DNA from: Nitrospira sp.
Lineage (GTDB): Bacteria; Nitrospirota; Nitrospiria; Nitrospirales; Nitrospiraceae
Direction of reading: 5' to 3'
NCBI GenBank assembly: GCA_035968315.1
Contig: JAVYIN010000003.1
Location: 248,001 to 312,000 of the forward strand
Length of the DNA: 64,000 bases
In this document: positions 8,884 to 16,607 of the stretch, in pieces
How positions within the stretch are numbered: position 1 is the first letter of the stretch
How the letters are laid out: each line of letters starts with the position of its first letter
The notes under the pieces: generated by a model
Databases searched by the model: none
What the model was told of the DNA's origin: nothing
The model's input: only the letters and a program-made list of their open reading frames with translations
Position numbers and translations under genes: made by a program

Positions 8884-9546
8884 ATGCAAGCAGATGAAGC
8901 ACCTAAAGACTTAGGTCTCAAAAAGACTCCTGGCCTGGACAGGCAAGAAATACTCCAAACATGGATAAAATCAGGCATTGAAGACTTCTATCTGAGCTTC
9001 GAGTTAGAGGATAGATGGCACAGGCACAGCATTTTCTATTGCCATCAAGGTCTGGAAAAAATCTGCAAGGCTTACCACATCGGGAAATCTTCAGCGCGCT
9101 GGGAGAAATTGAACGATGCATCTGCGTTGAAGGAAATCGACAGAATAGCCAAATCTCTTAACCACAACCTTTTTCGTATGGTGAGATGTCTGCAATCGAG
9201 AGGAATACTGCCAGCGTATACGGCGCCTCGTCCCTATTCGGAAGATGACCTTTTGAAAGGCTTAGAGGCAGCCCACACTGAAGCCCGTTATCCCGTCCCT
9301 CTCCCATTCCATCTGACAAGAGACCAGCATGGCAAAGAACGATTTCGGATTCCAAGCAACACGCTGAGGATGTACCACGATCCTCTGGGCGAGACTGCCC
9401 CACGAGATTACGCCCGAAGCATGGCTAGAGTTATGCTAAAAAGGATTGCGAGTGATTTCTCGGTGAGAATTCCCAATTCAAAAGTTTCCACCAAAATATC
9501 GGACGAAGATTGGGAACGGTTTGCGAATGTTTTCTTGCGAGAATAA
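8884..9546 (+). CDS. HEPN-like domain protein
   Basis: This 220-residue protein has no signal peptide. Residues about 55-70 read FYCHQGLEKICKAYHI, matching the first conserved helix of HEPN domains, where a small-residue/Glu-Lys pattern precedes a KAY motif. The second helix has RIAKSLNHNLFRMV, where R followed six residues later by H fits the loose HEPN Rx4-6H pattern. The C-terminal 90 residues are not recognised. HEPN proteins act as RNases or nucleotidyltransferase partners in toxin-antitoxin and defence systems, but no MNT partner lies next to it. Base composition is visibly more AT-rich than the neighbours, which suggests acquisition. The toxin role is unproven. Confidence 0.55.
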   Translation: MQADEAPKDLGLKKTPGLDRQEILQTWIKSGIEDFYLSFELEDRWHRHSIFYCHQGLEKICKAYHIGKSSARWEKLNDASALKEIDRIAKSLNHNLFRMVRCLQSRGILPAYTAPRPYSEDDLLKGLEAAHTEARYPVPLPFHLTRDQHGKERFRIPSNTLRMYHDPLGETAPRDYARSMARVMLKRIASDFSVRIPNSKVSTKISDEDWERFANVFLRE

Positions 9547-9743
9547 GTTGGAGAATCAATATCGGTGGGAGGAACCGCTCCAATCTATTTTCACGCCCCA
9601 CTTACCACACAGGGTCCAAAAGCTGGCACACCTGGTTGAGCTTTTTGACGGGGCGGCGGAGGGCTTTCACAAGTTTCCCCACACGAATCCTTTCTCCTAT
9701 ACTTCCCCTATTCGAAACCCAGCTTCCTTACAAAGGAACCGTC

Positions 9744-9941
9744 ATGCCAACACTCACAACTTCTCTTTCAGAGGAAGAAATGCGGCGGCTGAAAAACCTG
9801 AGTGGGGACGAGGGCTTAACCGTGGAGCAGATGGTGAGACTTTGTGTCCGCGACTGGATAGCCCAACCCGACGAACTCTTTCAAAGCACAGCACCACGAG
9901 TGCTTGAAAAAAATGCGGACCTTTACCGCCGCCTCTCGTGA
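9744..9941 (+). CDS. Small ribbon-helix-helix-type DNA-binding protein, possible orphan antitoxin
   Basis: This is a 65-residue protein; AAAGGA sits ahead of ATG 9744. The N-terminus (MPTLTTSLSEEEMRRLKNL) predicts a beta-strand followed by a helix, then a turn (EGLTVEQ) and a second helix, as in Arc/MetJ-type ribbon-helix-helix proteins. Such proteins are often antitoxins or autoregulators. No toxin follows on this strand; the converging ParE/RelE pair on the other strand has its own antitoxin. It may be an orphan antitoxin. Confidence 0.5.
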   Translation: MPTLTTSLSEEEMRRLKNLSGDEGLTVEQMVRLCVRDWIAQPDELFQSTAPRVLEKNADLYRRLS

Positions 9942-9957
9942 CGCCGAAAAGAATGAC

Positions 9958-10242
9958 TTACAACTGAAGCAGGCGTGCACCGTGGATGAGCGTCACAATG
10001 GTTACGGTATCCCCATCGACTCGATACACCACCCGGTAGTTTCCCACGATGAGTTCCCGATAGATGCCGCGTTTATCTTCTGGAACTTTCCGTCCGGATT
10101 CAGGGAACTGCCGCAATTGTTCAACACGCTGCTGAATGTGCAATCCAAAAGTTTGAGCGTAGCCGGGGGAGTCAGCTTTGATGAAGTCCACCAAGGCCTT
10201 GAGGTCGTCGCGCGCAACGAACGACCAGACTATGCGAGCCAT
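9958..10242 (-). CDS. ParE/RelE-superfamily toxin
   Basis: This 94-residue protein has the compact fold signature of type II toxins: N-terminal MARIVWSFVARDDL, a helix with DFIKADSPGYAQTF, then LRQFPESGRKVPE and the terminal strands REL-IVGNYRVVYRV and TIVTLIHGARLL. It follows the antitoxin gene with a 13-base overlap, the usual arrangement for translational coupling. ParE members poison gyrase and RelE members cleave ribosome-bound mRNA; the sequence does not show which applies. Confidence 0.85.
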   Translation of the reverse strand: MARIVWSFVARDDLKALVDFIKADSPGYAQTFGLHIQQRVEQLRQFPESGRKVPEDKRGIYRELIVGNYRVVYRVDGDTVTIVTLIHGARLLQL

Positions 10243-10412
10243 CCTGCCAGCTCACGCATGACATCCTCGTGCGGGATGACATGTCCGCTCTCCACAGCCT
10301 CTTGCCCGGCCTTGATCTTTTGGAGCACGTACAAGTGATACTGAATGTCTTCGAGCGTGGCTTCTTCCGGCAACTGTTCGAGCAATTTAAGGACAGCCGC
10401 TTTTTCTCCCAT
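10230..10412 (-). CDS. Antitoxin of the ParE/RelE-type module
   Basis: This 60-residue acidic, helical protein lies directly upstream of and overlaps the toxin gene. GGAGGTG precedes ATG 10412 by a good distance. The sequence (LEQLPEEATLEDIQYHLYVLQKI) resembles the short antitoxins that accompany ParE/RelE toxins rather than a full DNA-binding repressor. Two direct repeats overlap its promoter, so it probably represses its own operon together with the toxin. Confidence 0.75.
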   Translation of the reverse strand: MGEKAAVLKLLEQLPEEATLEDIQYHLYVLQKIKAGQEAVESGHVIPHEDVMRELAGWLA

Positions 10413-10442
10413 TAGTCACCTCCGGCAAAACACATCACTCCA

Positions 10443-10473
10443 AGGATACCGTGTATTATACGAGGATACCGTG
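10443..10473 (-). promoter_or_regulatory. Toxin-antitoxin promoter with direct-repeat operator
   Basis: AGGATACCGTG occurs twice on the plus strand (10443-10453 and 10463-10473), exactly 20 bases apart, about two helical turns. Between them, read on the minus strand, is a perfect TATAAT (10460-10455). It lies about 45 bases upstream of the antitoxin start. The layout fits autorepression by the antitoxin-toxin complex. Confidence 0.65.
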
Positions 10474-10657
10474 CCGGTTGCACGTCGAAGGACATTCCTC
10501 TCACAAGCCTTTTCAACACAGATCCAATAGTGTTTAGAATCCAATTGATTGCCGTTTTCATCCGAGCAGTGCCGACTCCAACCTTTGCTTTCTCCTACCC
10601 AACTTCTGAGTTTGCATAGCATGATGAAGCAACATCCACTCAGAAACACACGTGCAC

Positions 10658-12217
10658 TCACACCTCCCCCAATCTCACCGGCCCGAAGAGCTGGCGAGCC
10701 TGTTGAAGCTCCTTACTATGCCGCCGGAGGGCTGGGCCGAATTTGGATTGCAGCACGGCCTTGCGGTGGGGCGCGATGCTGCCTTCCACCTGATCGATCG
10801 CCTCTGTCAGCTGACCAACCATGCGGCGGCCTGAGCCGGTGAGCCAGCCCAGGTGATGATCCGCATAGTGCAGGTCTTGGAGGGAATACCGCACCGACTC
10901 CACCTCTTCCAAACAACGAAACCGCGCCCTGACCAAGTCGCGTGTCGTTAAACCTGCCTGGCGCCACGCCGCCGCCAGCCCCTCGCCCCACACAGACAAG
11001 CGCTCGAACAGCATCGCCCCCATCGTAAAGGTAAAGGAGGCATGCAGAATCCCGCGCAGCGGGCGCAGGCTCCGCCGCCAGGGCGAGTAGAAGATCTTCT
11101 GATTGTGGTCGCCGCGATACATGACATGCTTGCGCAGCAGCAGATTCAAATGGTGATGGCTGTTTTCATGGATCAGGTCGTCGATCAGATCCAGATTGTC
11201 CCGCTCGAAACAGTTGATGAAGGAGAGGCCCGGCCTGTGACGATAGCTGAAACTGACGACGCCGTTCGCATTCAGCGGCACGATATAGGACGTCAGCAGC
11301 GCCAAGACCTCATGCCCTTCCGGCCAGGCGTCGTGAATCGTTTCCCAGGCGCGTTGGATCCGCTCGACCTGCGCCGGGTCCGTGCCCACCACCTTCCGTG
11401 GCTGGCGGTCTTTCCCATAGGCCAAGGTCGGGCCGACCGTGACCGCGCCATAGGTGGTACAGAGCGCCACCGCGGCCGGACGCAGGGCCCAATGCCACTG
11501 GGCCTGCCCGCCAAGAGCGGACCAGACCGGCGAGAGGCTGCGCCCGGCCTTTATGGCAATCCCCTGCGCATCGACTCGGAACGTCGCTCGACCGGCGGCC
11601 TGCGCCAGCGCGCGTTTCAGCGCGAGCGGCGCCTCGCAGCAATCCCCCGCGACACCGAGGGGCACCGTGCCGGCCGCTTCCGCTTTTTCAAAGTTTTGCG
11701 CGAGGCTTCCTGGCACGTCCCAGTGCGGCATATTGCGGGCGCGGCACCAGGCCACCGCCGCCGCAGGATCGAGCCACAGCGACTCCTGTGCAATCTCCTG
11801 GGCGAGTCGTTTGCAAAGACCAGCCAATCTCCGGTCCAATCCACCGGTCTGCGGCTTGCCGTTGGGAAACAGCTCATCGAGATAGCTGTTCTCGAAAAAC
11901 TTCTCCTGGCATTCGGCGAACAATTGTTCGGCAAACTCCCGGCGGTCGGATTCCCCTCGCCACTGCTGCCAAATATCCAGGAAGTAGACCCAATCGTTCA
12001 GCGCCTCGATCCATCCCACGACTTTCCAATTGGACAACTGCTCCGCCTTGAGTGAGCGGCTGAGAAACTCCGCGTAGCCGGTCGGGAACGCAAGCTGTGA
12101 GGCCAGCTCCGGATAATCGTCTTGCAGCTCCCGACAGAGGTCCTGAAGCAGCCGCCGCATCGACACACGAAGCTCTCCGGTCAGTCGGGTCAAAATTTGT
12201 GCATCCAGTAAAGACAT
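10658..12217 (-). CDS. HExxH-motif peptide-modification protein (peptide beta-hydroxylase family)
   Basis: This is a 519-residue cytosolic protein. The C-terminal half carries DDLIHENSHHHLNLLL, an HExxH motif, followed about 20 residues later by YSPWRRSLRPLRGILH. The spacing and the PWR..RPL..GxxH block match the family annotated as HEXXH motif-containing putative peptide modification protein, members of which are now described as 2-oxoglutarate-dependent peptide beta-hydroxylases acting on RiPP precursors. The N-terminal 250 residues are not recognised. I found no obvious precursor peptide, radical SAM enzyme or exporter next to it, so its substrate is unknown. A metalloprotease is the alternative reading. 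Confidence 0.65.
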   Translation of the reverse strand: MSLLDAQILTRLTGELRVSMRRLLQDLCRELQDDYPELASQLAFPTGYAEFLSRSLKAEQLSNWKVVGWIEALNDWVYFLDIWQQWRGESDRREFAEQLFAECQEKFFENSYLDELFPNGKPQTGGLDRRLAGLCKRLAQEIAQESLWLDPAAAVAWCRARNMPHWDVPGSLAQNFEKAEAAGTVPLGVAGDCCEAPLALKRALAQAAGRATFRVDAQGIAIKAGRSLSPVWSALGGQAQWHWALRPAAVALCTTYGAVTVGPTLAYGKDRQPRKVVGTDPAQVERIQRAWETIHDAWPEGHEVLALLTSYIVPLNANGVVSFSYRHRPGLSFINCFERDNLDLIDDLIHENSHHHLNLLLRKHVMYRGDHNQKIFYSPWRRSLRPLRGILHASFTFTMGAMLFERLSVWGEGLAAAWRQAGLTTRDLVRARFRCLEEVESVRYSLQDLHYADHHLGWLTGSGRRMVGQLTEAIDQVEGSIAPHRKAVLQSKFGPALRRHSKELQQARQLFGPVRLGEV

Positions 12218-12397
12218 GGCAACCTCGTGGGTGGGTCAAGCAGAGGGGGCGACTGTATCGCAGGAAGAACGAGGCTGCAAGGAGAGAACGAGGCAGGGCA
12301 GCGAGCAGACCGCCGCGCAAGAGATATCCCGCACGGTTTTCAGCGAGGACAACGGCGACAGGCTTTTCTGCCCCTCGTCAGATCCGCCCTGGTCCGA

Positions 12398-12625
12398 TCA
12401 CGCCGTGGCGTTCACCGAGGTTGCAAAGGCCGGAAGCCGCAGCCCGGTCTTGAGCAGCCGCAACGAGCCGGAGCGCTGCATCATGCGATTGCGCACGATG
12501 AGCGGATCGACGATATTTCCGCAGGACAGGCAGCGCAACCCGCGCATCCACATCGGGAGACAGCTTTCCTGAAGATCGACCAGATCATCGACAACCATGA
12601 GGCCCTGGCATCTCGTGCACGTCAT
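12398..12625 (-). CDS. Small Cys4 zinc-ribbon protein
   Basis: This 75-residue protein starts at ATG 12625 with AGGAGGT just upstream. It has two CxxC pairs, MTCTRCQGLM at the N-terminus and RCLSCGNIVDP near residues 31-41, a minimal zinc ribbon. The start pattern TCxRCxGLMVV is one I associate with short conserved proteins in Nitrospira and related bacteria. The C-terminal tail is basic. Function is unknown; RNA or DNA binding is a guess. Confidence 0.65.
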   Translation of the reverse strand: MTCTRCQGLMVVDDLVDLQESCLPMWMRGLRCLSCGNIVDPLIVRNRMMQRSGSLRLLKTGLRLPAFATSVNATA

Positions 12626-12869
12626 CGCGCACCTCCTGATGATGGTGACCGCCCACTGCCTCACGCGCCCCCTTCTCACCGTCTGGCAGCGTGCCGAAAG
12701 CGCGCTTGCCTCAAAAGGGAAAGCAATCATAATGCCAGTTTCACCACCAACACTCTTGCGGGTTTTTGCGGTGAATCGTAGAGTGGACCTCTCCAGGCAA
12801 CCATTCGCCTGGCACCCATGTGACCGAATTGGCCCCATGGGACGGAAATGGAGAGGGGCCGACGTTCGC

Positions 12870-14312
12870 ATGTCACTGACCGCCATAGAAATCAGCCACG
12901 TTGTCGCGGAGCTGGCTCCGGCTTTGACCGAAGGCTGGATTCAAAAAGTCTATCAACCGGCCCCGCGCACCATCGTGCTGGAAATTCGGACGCCGGGCCA
13001 CACCCACCGCCTCTTGCTATCGGCCAACCCCTCCGCCGCCCGCCTGCACCTGGTCACACAGCCCCTGCAGAATCCCCCGGCGCCGCCGGCCTTCTGCCAA
13101 TACCTGCGGGCCCATCTGCAAGGGGCGCGCATCGATGGCCTCCGCCAGGAATCGAACGACCGTATCGTCACTATCAGCCTGACCGCGAAAGAAGGCCCGG
13201 TCCGCTTGGTCGCCGCCTTGACCGGTCATACCGCCAATCTGTTGGTGCTCGATGCCGACGGCCGGCTCCTCACCGACCTGAATCGTTCGAAGGCGTTGTG
13301 TGGGCAGCCCTATCAGTGGCCCTCCGCACCGGGAGGCGCGGGCCATCGCGAGCGCGTGCCCCGCTTCCCCACGACAGGAGATTCGCCGTTCAGTCTCTCC
13401 GCGGCCATTGAAGCGCACTATCAGGACAAGGAATCGACGGATGCGTCAGCCGCGCTGAAAGACGCGCGCGCCCAGCACCTCAAGAAAGCGCTCAAGAAGC
13501 AGCGCCGGCGCATCGACGCCTGGCATGCGGACCTCGCCAAGGCCGACAAGTACCGGAACTACGCGCGCTACGGGGAATTGCTCAAAGCCAATCTGGGCGT
13601 CATCAAAAAGGGACAAGAGGCCGTGACGGTCGTGGATTATTTTGACGAAGCCCTTCCGCAGATCACCATTCCGCTTGATCCGACCAAGTCGGCGCAAGGC
13701 AATATGGACGACTACTTCCGGAAGCAACGCAAATACGACACGGCTCAACGGGAACTCGGCCCGCGCATTGCCCAAGGGGAACAGGAGTTCGAGGCGCTCC
13801 GCCGTGAACTGACGGCCATCGAGCAAGGCACGTGGCAGCCGCCCGCTGCCTCCGCTCCCGCGCCTGCTCGCCACCGGCCGCCAGCTATCGGCCAGAAGCC
13901 GCCGGCAAAGTCCGGCCCCTTCCGCCGCTTTACGTCGTCGGACGGCCTCCAGATTTTTGTCGGGCGCAACGCGCGCGAGAACGACGAGCTGACCTTTGGC
14001 CTGGCCAAAAGCGAAGACCTGTGGCTGCACGCCCGCGGAACACCGGGCTCTCATGTCGTCGTGCGGCTGGACAAGGGGGCCGAGGCTCCGATCGAAACCC
14101 TCCGCGATGCGGCCACGCTCGCACTGCTCTACAGCGATCTGAAGAAAAGCGGGAAAGGCGACGTCATCTATACCAAGCGCAAATGGGTCAAGAAGGCGAA
14201 GGGGCAGGCAGCCGGGGCGGTCACCGTCACACAGGACAAATCGATTTTCGTCTCGCTCGATCGCCACCGCCTCGACCAACTCAAGGCACGATCGGCCTCA
14301 GCCGGAGACTAA
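12870..14312 (+). CDS. rqcH: Ribosome-associated quality control protein RqcH (NFACT)
   Basis: This 480-residue protein has an NFACT-N domain, a central coiled coil (about residues 195-240) and an NFACT-R domain with LWLHARGTPGSHVVVRL. The Asp-Arg pair needed for C-terminal alanine tailing in Bacillus RqcH is at the same positions, D97-R98, within QESNDRIV. This alignment also supports the ATG at 12870 rather than upstream in-frame codons. RqcH binds obstructed 50S subunits and recruits tRNA-Ala to tag stalled nascent chains. It is divergent from the small zinc-ribbon gene and stands alone. Confidence 0.85.
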   Translation: MSLTAIEISHVVAELAPALTEGWIQKVYQPAPRTIVLEIRTPGHTHRLLLSANPSAARLHLVTQPLQNPPAPPAFCQYLRAHLQGARIDGLRQESNDRIVTISLTAKEGPVRLVAALTGHTANLLVLDADGRLLTDLNRSKALCGQPYQWPSAPGGAGHRERVPRFPTTGDSPFSLSAAIEAHYQDKESTDASAALKDARAQHLKKALKKQRRRIDAWHADLAKADKYRNYARYGELLKANLGVIKKGQEAVTVVDYFDEALPQITIPLDPTKSAQGNMDDYFRKQRKYDTAQRELGPRIAQGEQEFEALRRELTAIEQGTWQPPAASAPAPARHRPPAIGQKPPAKSGPFRRFTSSDGLQIFVGRNARENDELTFGLAKSEDLWLHARGTPGSHVVVRLDKGAEAPIETLRDAATLALLYSDLKKSGKGDVIYTKRKWVKKAKGQAAGAVTVTQDKSIFVSLDRHRLDQLKARSASAGD

Positions 14313-14370
14313 CTCGGCGCACGGCCGGAATCTTCCCTCACCGTCACGCCTGCCAGGCCGCTCCTGCCTT

Positions 14371-14393
14371 GCGAGAATACAAGTTTTTCTCGC
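14371..14393. terminator. Small hairpin between rqcH and the response regulator
   Basis: GCGAGAA (14371-14377) pairs with TTCTCGC (14387-14393) across a nine-base loop. It lies 59 bases after the rqcH stop. There is no strong T run after it on the plus strand, so it may be a weak terminator or a leader structure. Confidence 0.3.
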
Positions 14394-14443
14394 AACTTTA
14401 TACAACTCTCTTTATGATGGCAGAAACTTGAAGGGAGGGGCTT

Positions 14444-14938
14444 ATGGCCGAAGCCCAATCGCCGCCCGCAGCACCTACAATCCTCGTCGTCGATGACGAT
14501 TCCTCAATGGTATCGCTATGCCGCCAGTTTTTGGAGCAAGCGGGCTTCACGGTCTTGGGCGCGGAAGGAAGCCGGGAGGCACTCAAAATCTGCACACAGC
14601 ATCAGGGGCCGATCGACCTTCTGCTCACGGATTTATTCCTTCCTCCCCCGGACTTTGAAATGGCCACGAGCACGAACGCCTTCCCACACGTGAATGGCAA
14701 CGTCCTGGCAGTCAAAGCCGCCGCGATTCGGAAAGGGCTGAGAATCGTGCTGATGTCTGCAGTCTCGGAAGAAGAACTCTCCAAACATGCGATCAAGCAC
14801 GGCGGGCTGCCCTTCCTCCACAAGCCCTTGAAGAAGGACATTCTGCTCCACGCCATCCGTGACACCCTGCAAAATCCCCCGCCGGCCCTCACCGCAGATT
14901 CGGGCAACGCCTCGGGTGACGTGGCCTGGTTCGACTAA
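14444..14938 (+). CDS. Single-domain response regulator
   Basis: This 164-residue receiver protein has GGGAGGGG ahead of ATG 14444. The acidic pocket is VVDDDS (17-19), the phosphoacceptor Asp is D63 in LLLTDLFLP, and the conserved Lys is in FLHKPLKKD. An extra stretch of about 15 residues (PDFEMATSTNAFPHVN) follows the phosphoacceptor strand. There is no output domain, so it must signal through protein contacts or as a phosphorelay intermediate. The nearby sensor kinases at 16.6-21.3 kb are candidate partners. Confidence 0.85.
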   Translation: MAEAQSPPAAPTILVVDDDSSMVSLCRQFLEQAGFTVLGAEGSREALKICTQHQGPIDLLLTDLFLPPPDFEMATSTNAFPHVNGNVLAVKAAAIRKGLRIVLMSAVSEEELSKHAIKHGGLPFLHKPLKKDILLHAIRDTLQNPPPALTADSGNASGDVAWFD

Positions 14939-15006
14939 TCCTTCTGCGCGCTCCGTTTGCGTGGCTCACACGGTATGGCAGCGGTGGAAATTCTGGCTGG
15001 CCCCGT

Positions 15007-15259
15007 CTAGCAGACTGCGGAAAAACTCGCGTAGAAACGCTCTGCATCGATGAATGGAGCAGACACGGGAGTGGTTCAGAGTAATCGCAGGATGATCAAA
15101 AAGGCCACGGTTCTCACCCTCCCCCCCCCCCCGGCGCGCCGAGACGCGCCGTTCCGCGGCAAGGCCGCCGCTCGGGACTTCCCCTCGTTTCACCTTTCAC
15201 GCCTCACGTTTCACGATTCCTGAGAACGCCGCTGGCGGACTTTTTCAGCATCCTGCTAG
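15007..15259 (-). repeat. Extragenic inverted-repeat element, copy 2
   Basis: The ends are CTAGCAGACTGCGGAAAAA (15007-15025) and TTTTTCAGCATCCTGCTAG (15241-15259), imperfect inverted repeats. Read on the minus strand its first 34 bases (TGCTGAAAAAG..CCAGCGGCGTTCTCAG) nearly match copy 1. The interior has a run of 12 C (15121-15132) next to GGCGCGCC. Its outer end overlaps the stop codon of the 2OG-oxygenase gene (TAG, 15258-15256). Most of the gap between 14939 and 15255 is this element; no gene is visible there. Confidence 0.7.
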
Positions 15260-15981
15260 GGATGCTCGGTCATGAACCAACCGGCAATGGAGAGACGCCG
15301 GTGCTGTCCGGCGGTTTGGTCCACACGGCACACGCGGTGAAAGCGCGGCACGGTAAACATGACCAGCGAGCCGGGACGCGGCTCGATGCAATGGGTGATA
15401 TCGAGCGCCGGCTTCTCGGCGGTGTGGGCCGGCCTCGTGGCATAGACGATCAACTCTCCCCCCCAATCCGACTGCCACTCCTCATGGAAATAACTGACGA
15501 CCGCAATCCGGCGCTGCGGTGGCCGCCGTCCGCTCATGGGATGCCCCTGATCGGTATCGTCATGTGTGAGCAGACAGTCGCCGGCGGAATAGGAATAGTA
15601 ACTGAAGCCCATGTGGCGCCCGATGATGTTCGGAAACGATTCCATATGCTGCTGGATACAGGGCAATTGCAGCCGTGAGAGAAAGCGCTGCCCTTGGGCG
15701 GGACCGATCTCCGCCTTCGCCCAATTGCCCGAATCGGGAAAGTCCTCCCGCACGTTCGGCAGATCCGACAGGCTTTTCCAGGCCGCTTGATTCATAGCCT
15801 CGCGAAAGAACCGGCGTTCCTCCGCGGACCAGAAGTTTTCGACCACGAGCACGGGGCTTGTGCGGAAGGAAAACGACTGCAGATCCGCTAGCGCCACCGA
15901 TGACGATTGCACGACTCCCTGAGGGCTCACCAGCTTGCTCCCTTCGTCAGACCGGCCATCCGAACGCCGCTCTCTTATCAT
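15256..15981 (-). CDS. 2OG-Fe(II) oxygenase
   Basis: This 241-residue protein carries the double-stranded beta-helix iron site. The HxD pair is in LTHDDTDQGHP (His near 137), the distal His is in VPRFHRVCRV (near 215) and the 2-oxoglutarate-binding Arg is in HRRLSIAGWFM. Spacing and the RRIAVVSYFHEEW block resemble prolyl-4-hydroxylase-like and Rps23-type oxygenases. The substrate may be a protein side chain. Its stop codon is formed by the end of the repeat element. It lies downstream of the RRM gene on the same strand but a strong terminator separates them. Confidence 0.85.
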   Translation of the reverse strand: MIRERRSDGRSDEGSKLVSPQGVVQSSSVALADLQSFSFRTSPVLVVENFWSAEERRFFREAMNQAAWKSLSDLPNVREDFPDSGNWAKAEIGPAQGQRFLSRLQLPCIQQHMESFPNIIGRHMGFSYYSYSAGDCLLTHDDTDQGHPMSGRRPPQRRIAVVSYFHEEWQSDWGGELIVYATRPAHTAEKPALDITHCIEPRPGSLVMFTVPRFHRVCRVDQTAGQHRRLSIAGWFMTEHP

Positions 15982-16008
15982 CCCCGCGATTCAAATGACA
16001 AGACAGGC

Positions 16009-16051
16009 CGCAAAAACAGAAGGGGTTGCTATCCTGCGATAGCAACCCCTT
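16009..16051 (-). terminator. Rho-independent terminator of the RRM gene
   Basis: A perfect 14-bp stem (AAGGGGTTGCTATC with GATAGCAACCCCTT, 16020-16033 and 16038-16051) closes a four-base loop. On the minus strand it is followed by CTGTTTTTG. It lies 24 bases after the RRM stop codon. Confidence 0.9.
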
Positions 16052-16074
16052 CCAGGCTTATCGTATCGTTGGGA

Positions 16075-16416
16075 CTACCAGCGATCGCGCTTGCCCCCGC
16101 CGCCGCTCCGGCCCCCGCCGCCGCCAAATCCGCCACGTCCACCACCACCGCCGCCGCCAGTGCGGGGCTCTTGCGGACGCGCTTCGTTGACGGTCAAGGT
16201 CCGGCCGCCGAAATCGGTGCCGTTCAACGCCGTAATCGCCGCTTGGGCTTCTGCATCAGAGGCCATCTCCACGAAGCCGAAGCCCCGTGATTGCCCCGTG
16301 AACTTGTCTGTAATGACGCGGGCGGATTCCACCGCGCCATGCGCCGCAAACAGTTCACTCAATTGCTGCTCAGTCGCCGCGTACGGCAACCCACCGACAT
16401 AGATCTTCGAACCCAT
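16075..16416 (-). CDS. Glycine-rich RRM RNA-binding protein
   Basis: This 113-residue protein consists of one RNA recognition motif and a Gly/Arg-rich tail. RNP2 is KIYVGGL (4-10) and RNP1 is RGFGFVEM (about 44-51). The tail from residue 85 on is nearly all Gly and Arg and ends KRDRW. AAAGGAGG precedes ATG 16416. Bacterial members of this family are often cold-induced RNA chaperones. About 190 bases of upstream leader are free of genes, which would permit post-transcriptional control; no cold-shock motif can be asserted. Confidence 0.9.
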   Translation of the reverse strand: MGSKIYVGGLPYAATEQQLSELFAAHGAVESARVITDKFTGQSRGFGFVEMASDAEAQAAITALNGTDFGGRTLTVNEARPQEPRTGGGGGGGRGGFGGGGGRSGGGGKRDRW

Positions 16417-16607
16417 GTGGGTTCCTCCTTTAGAAAGTTGATATTGTCTTGAACTCGAGTGACGGAGGAAGGAGCGGGCCGAAGACGCAAACGGTGCGGC
16501 GACTTAGGTCTGACTTCCGACGAAATTCCCGGTTAAGGCAACATCGTTGCGGGCCTGCTATACCTGAACGATTCACCGTGAGGCCCGTACGGTAAAGTGC
16601 TTCCACC

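Noticed and set aside
9521-9907. Overlapping 128-codon frame next to the ribbon-helix-helix gene
   Set aside because: Out of frame with the small gene that has its own ribosome site; no protein-like pattern.
15256-15981. Truncation of the 2OG oxygenase by the repeat element
   Set aside because: All catalytic residues and the C-terminal strands are present; the element supplies the stop codon but the protein looks complete.
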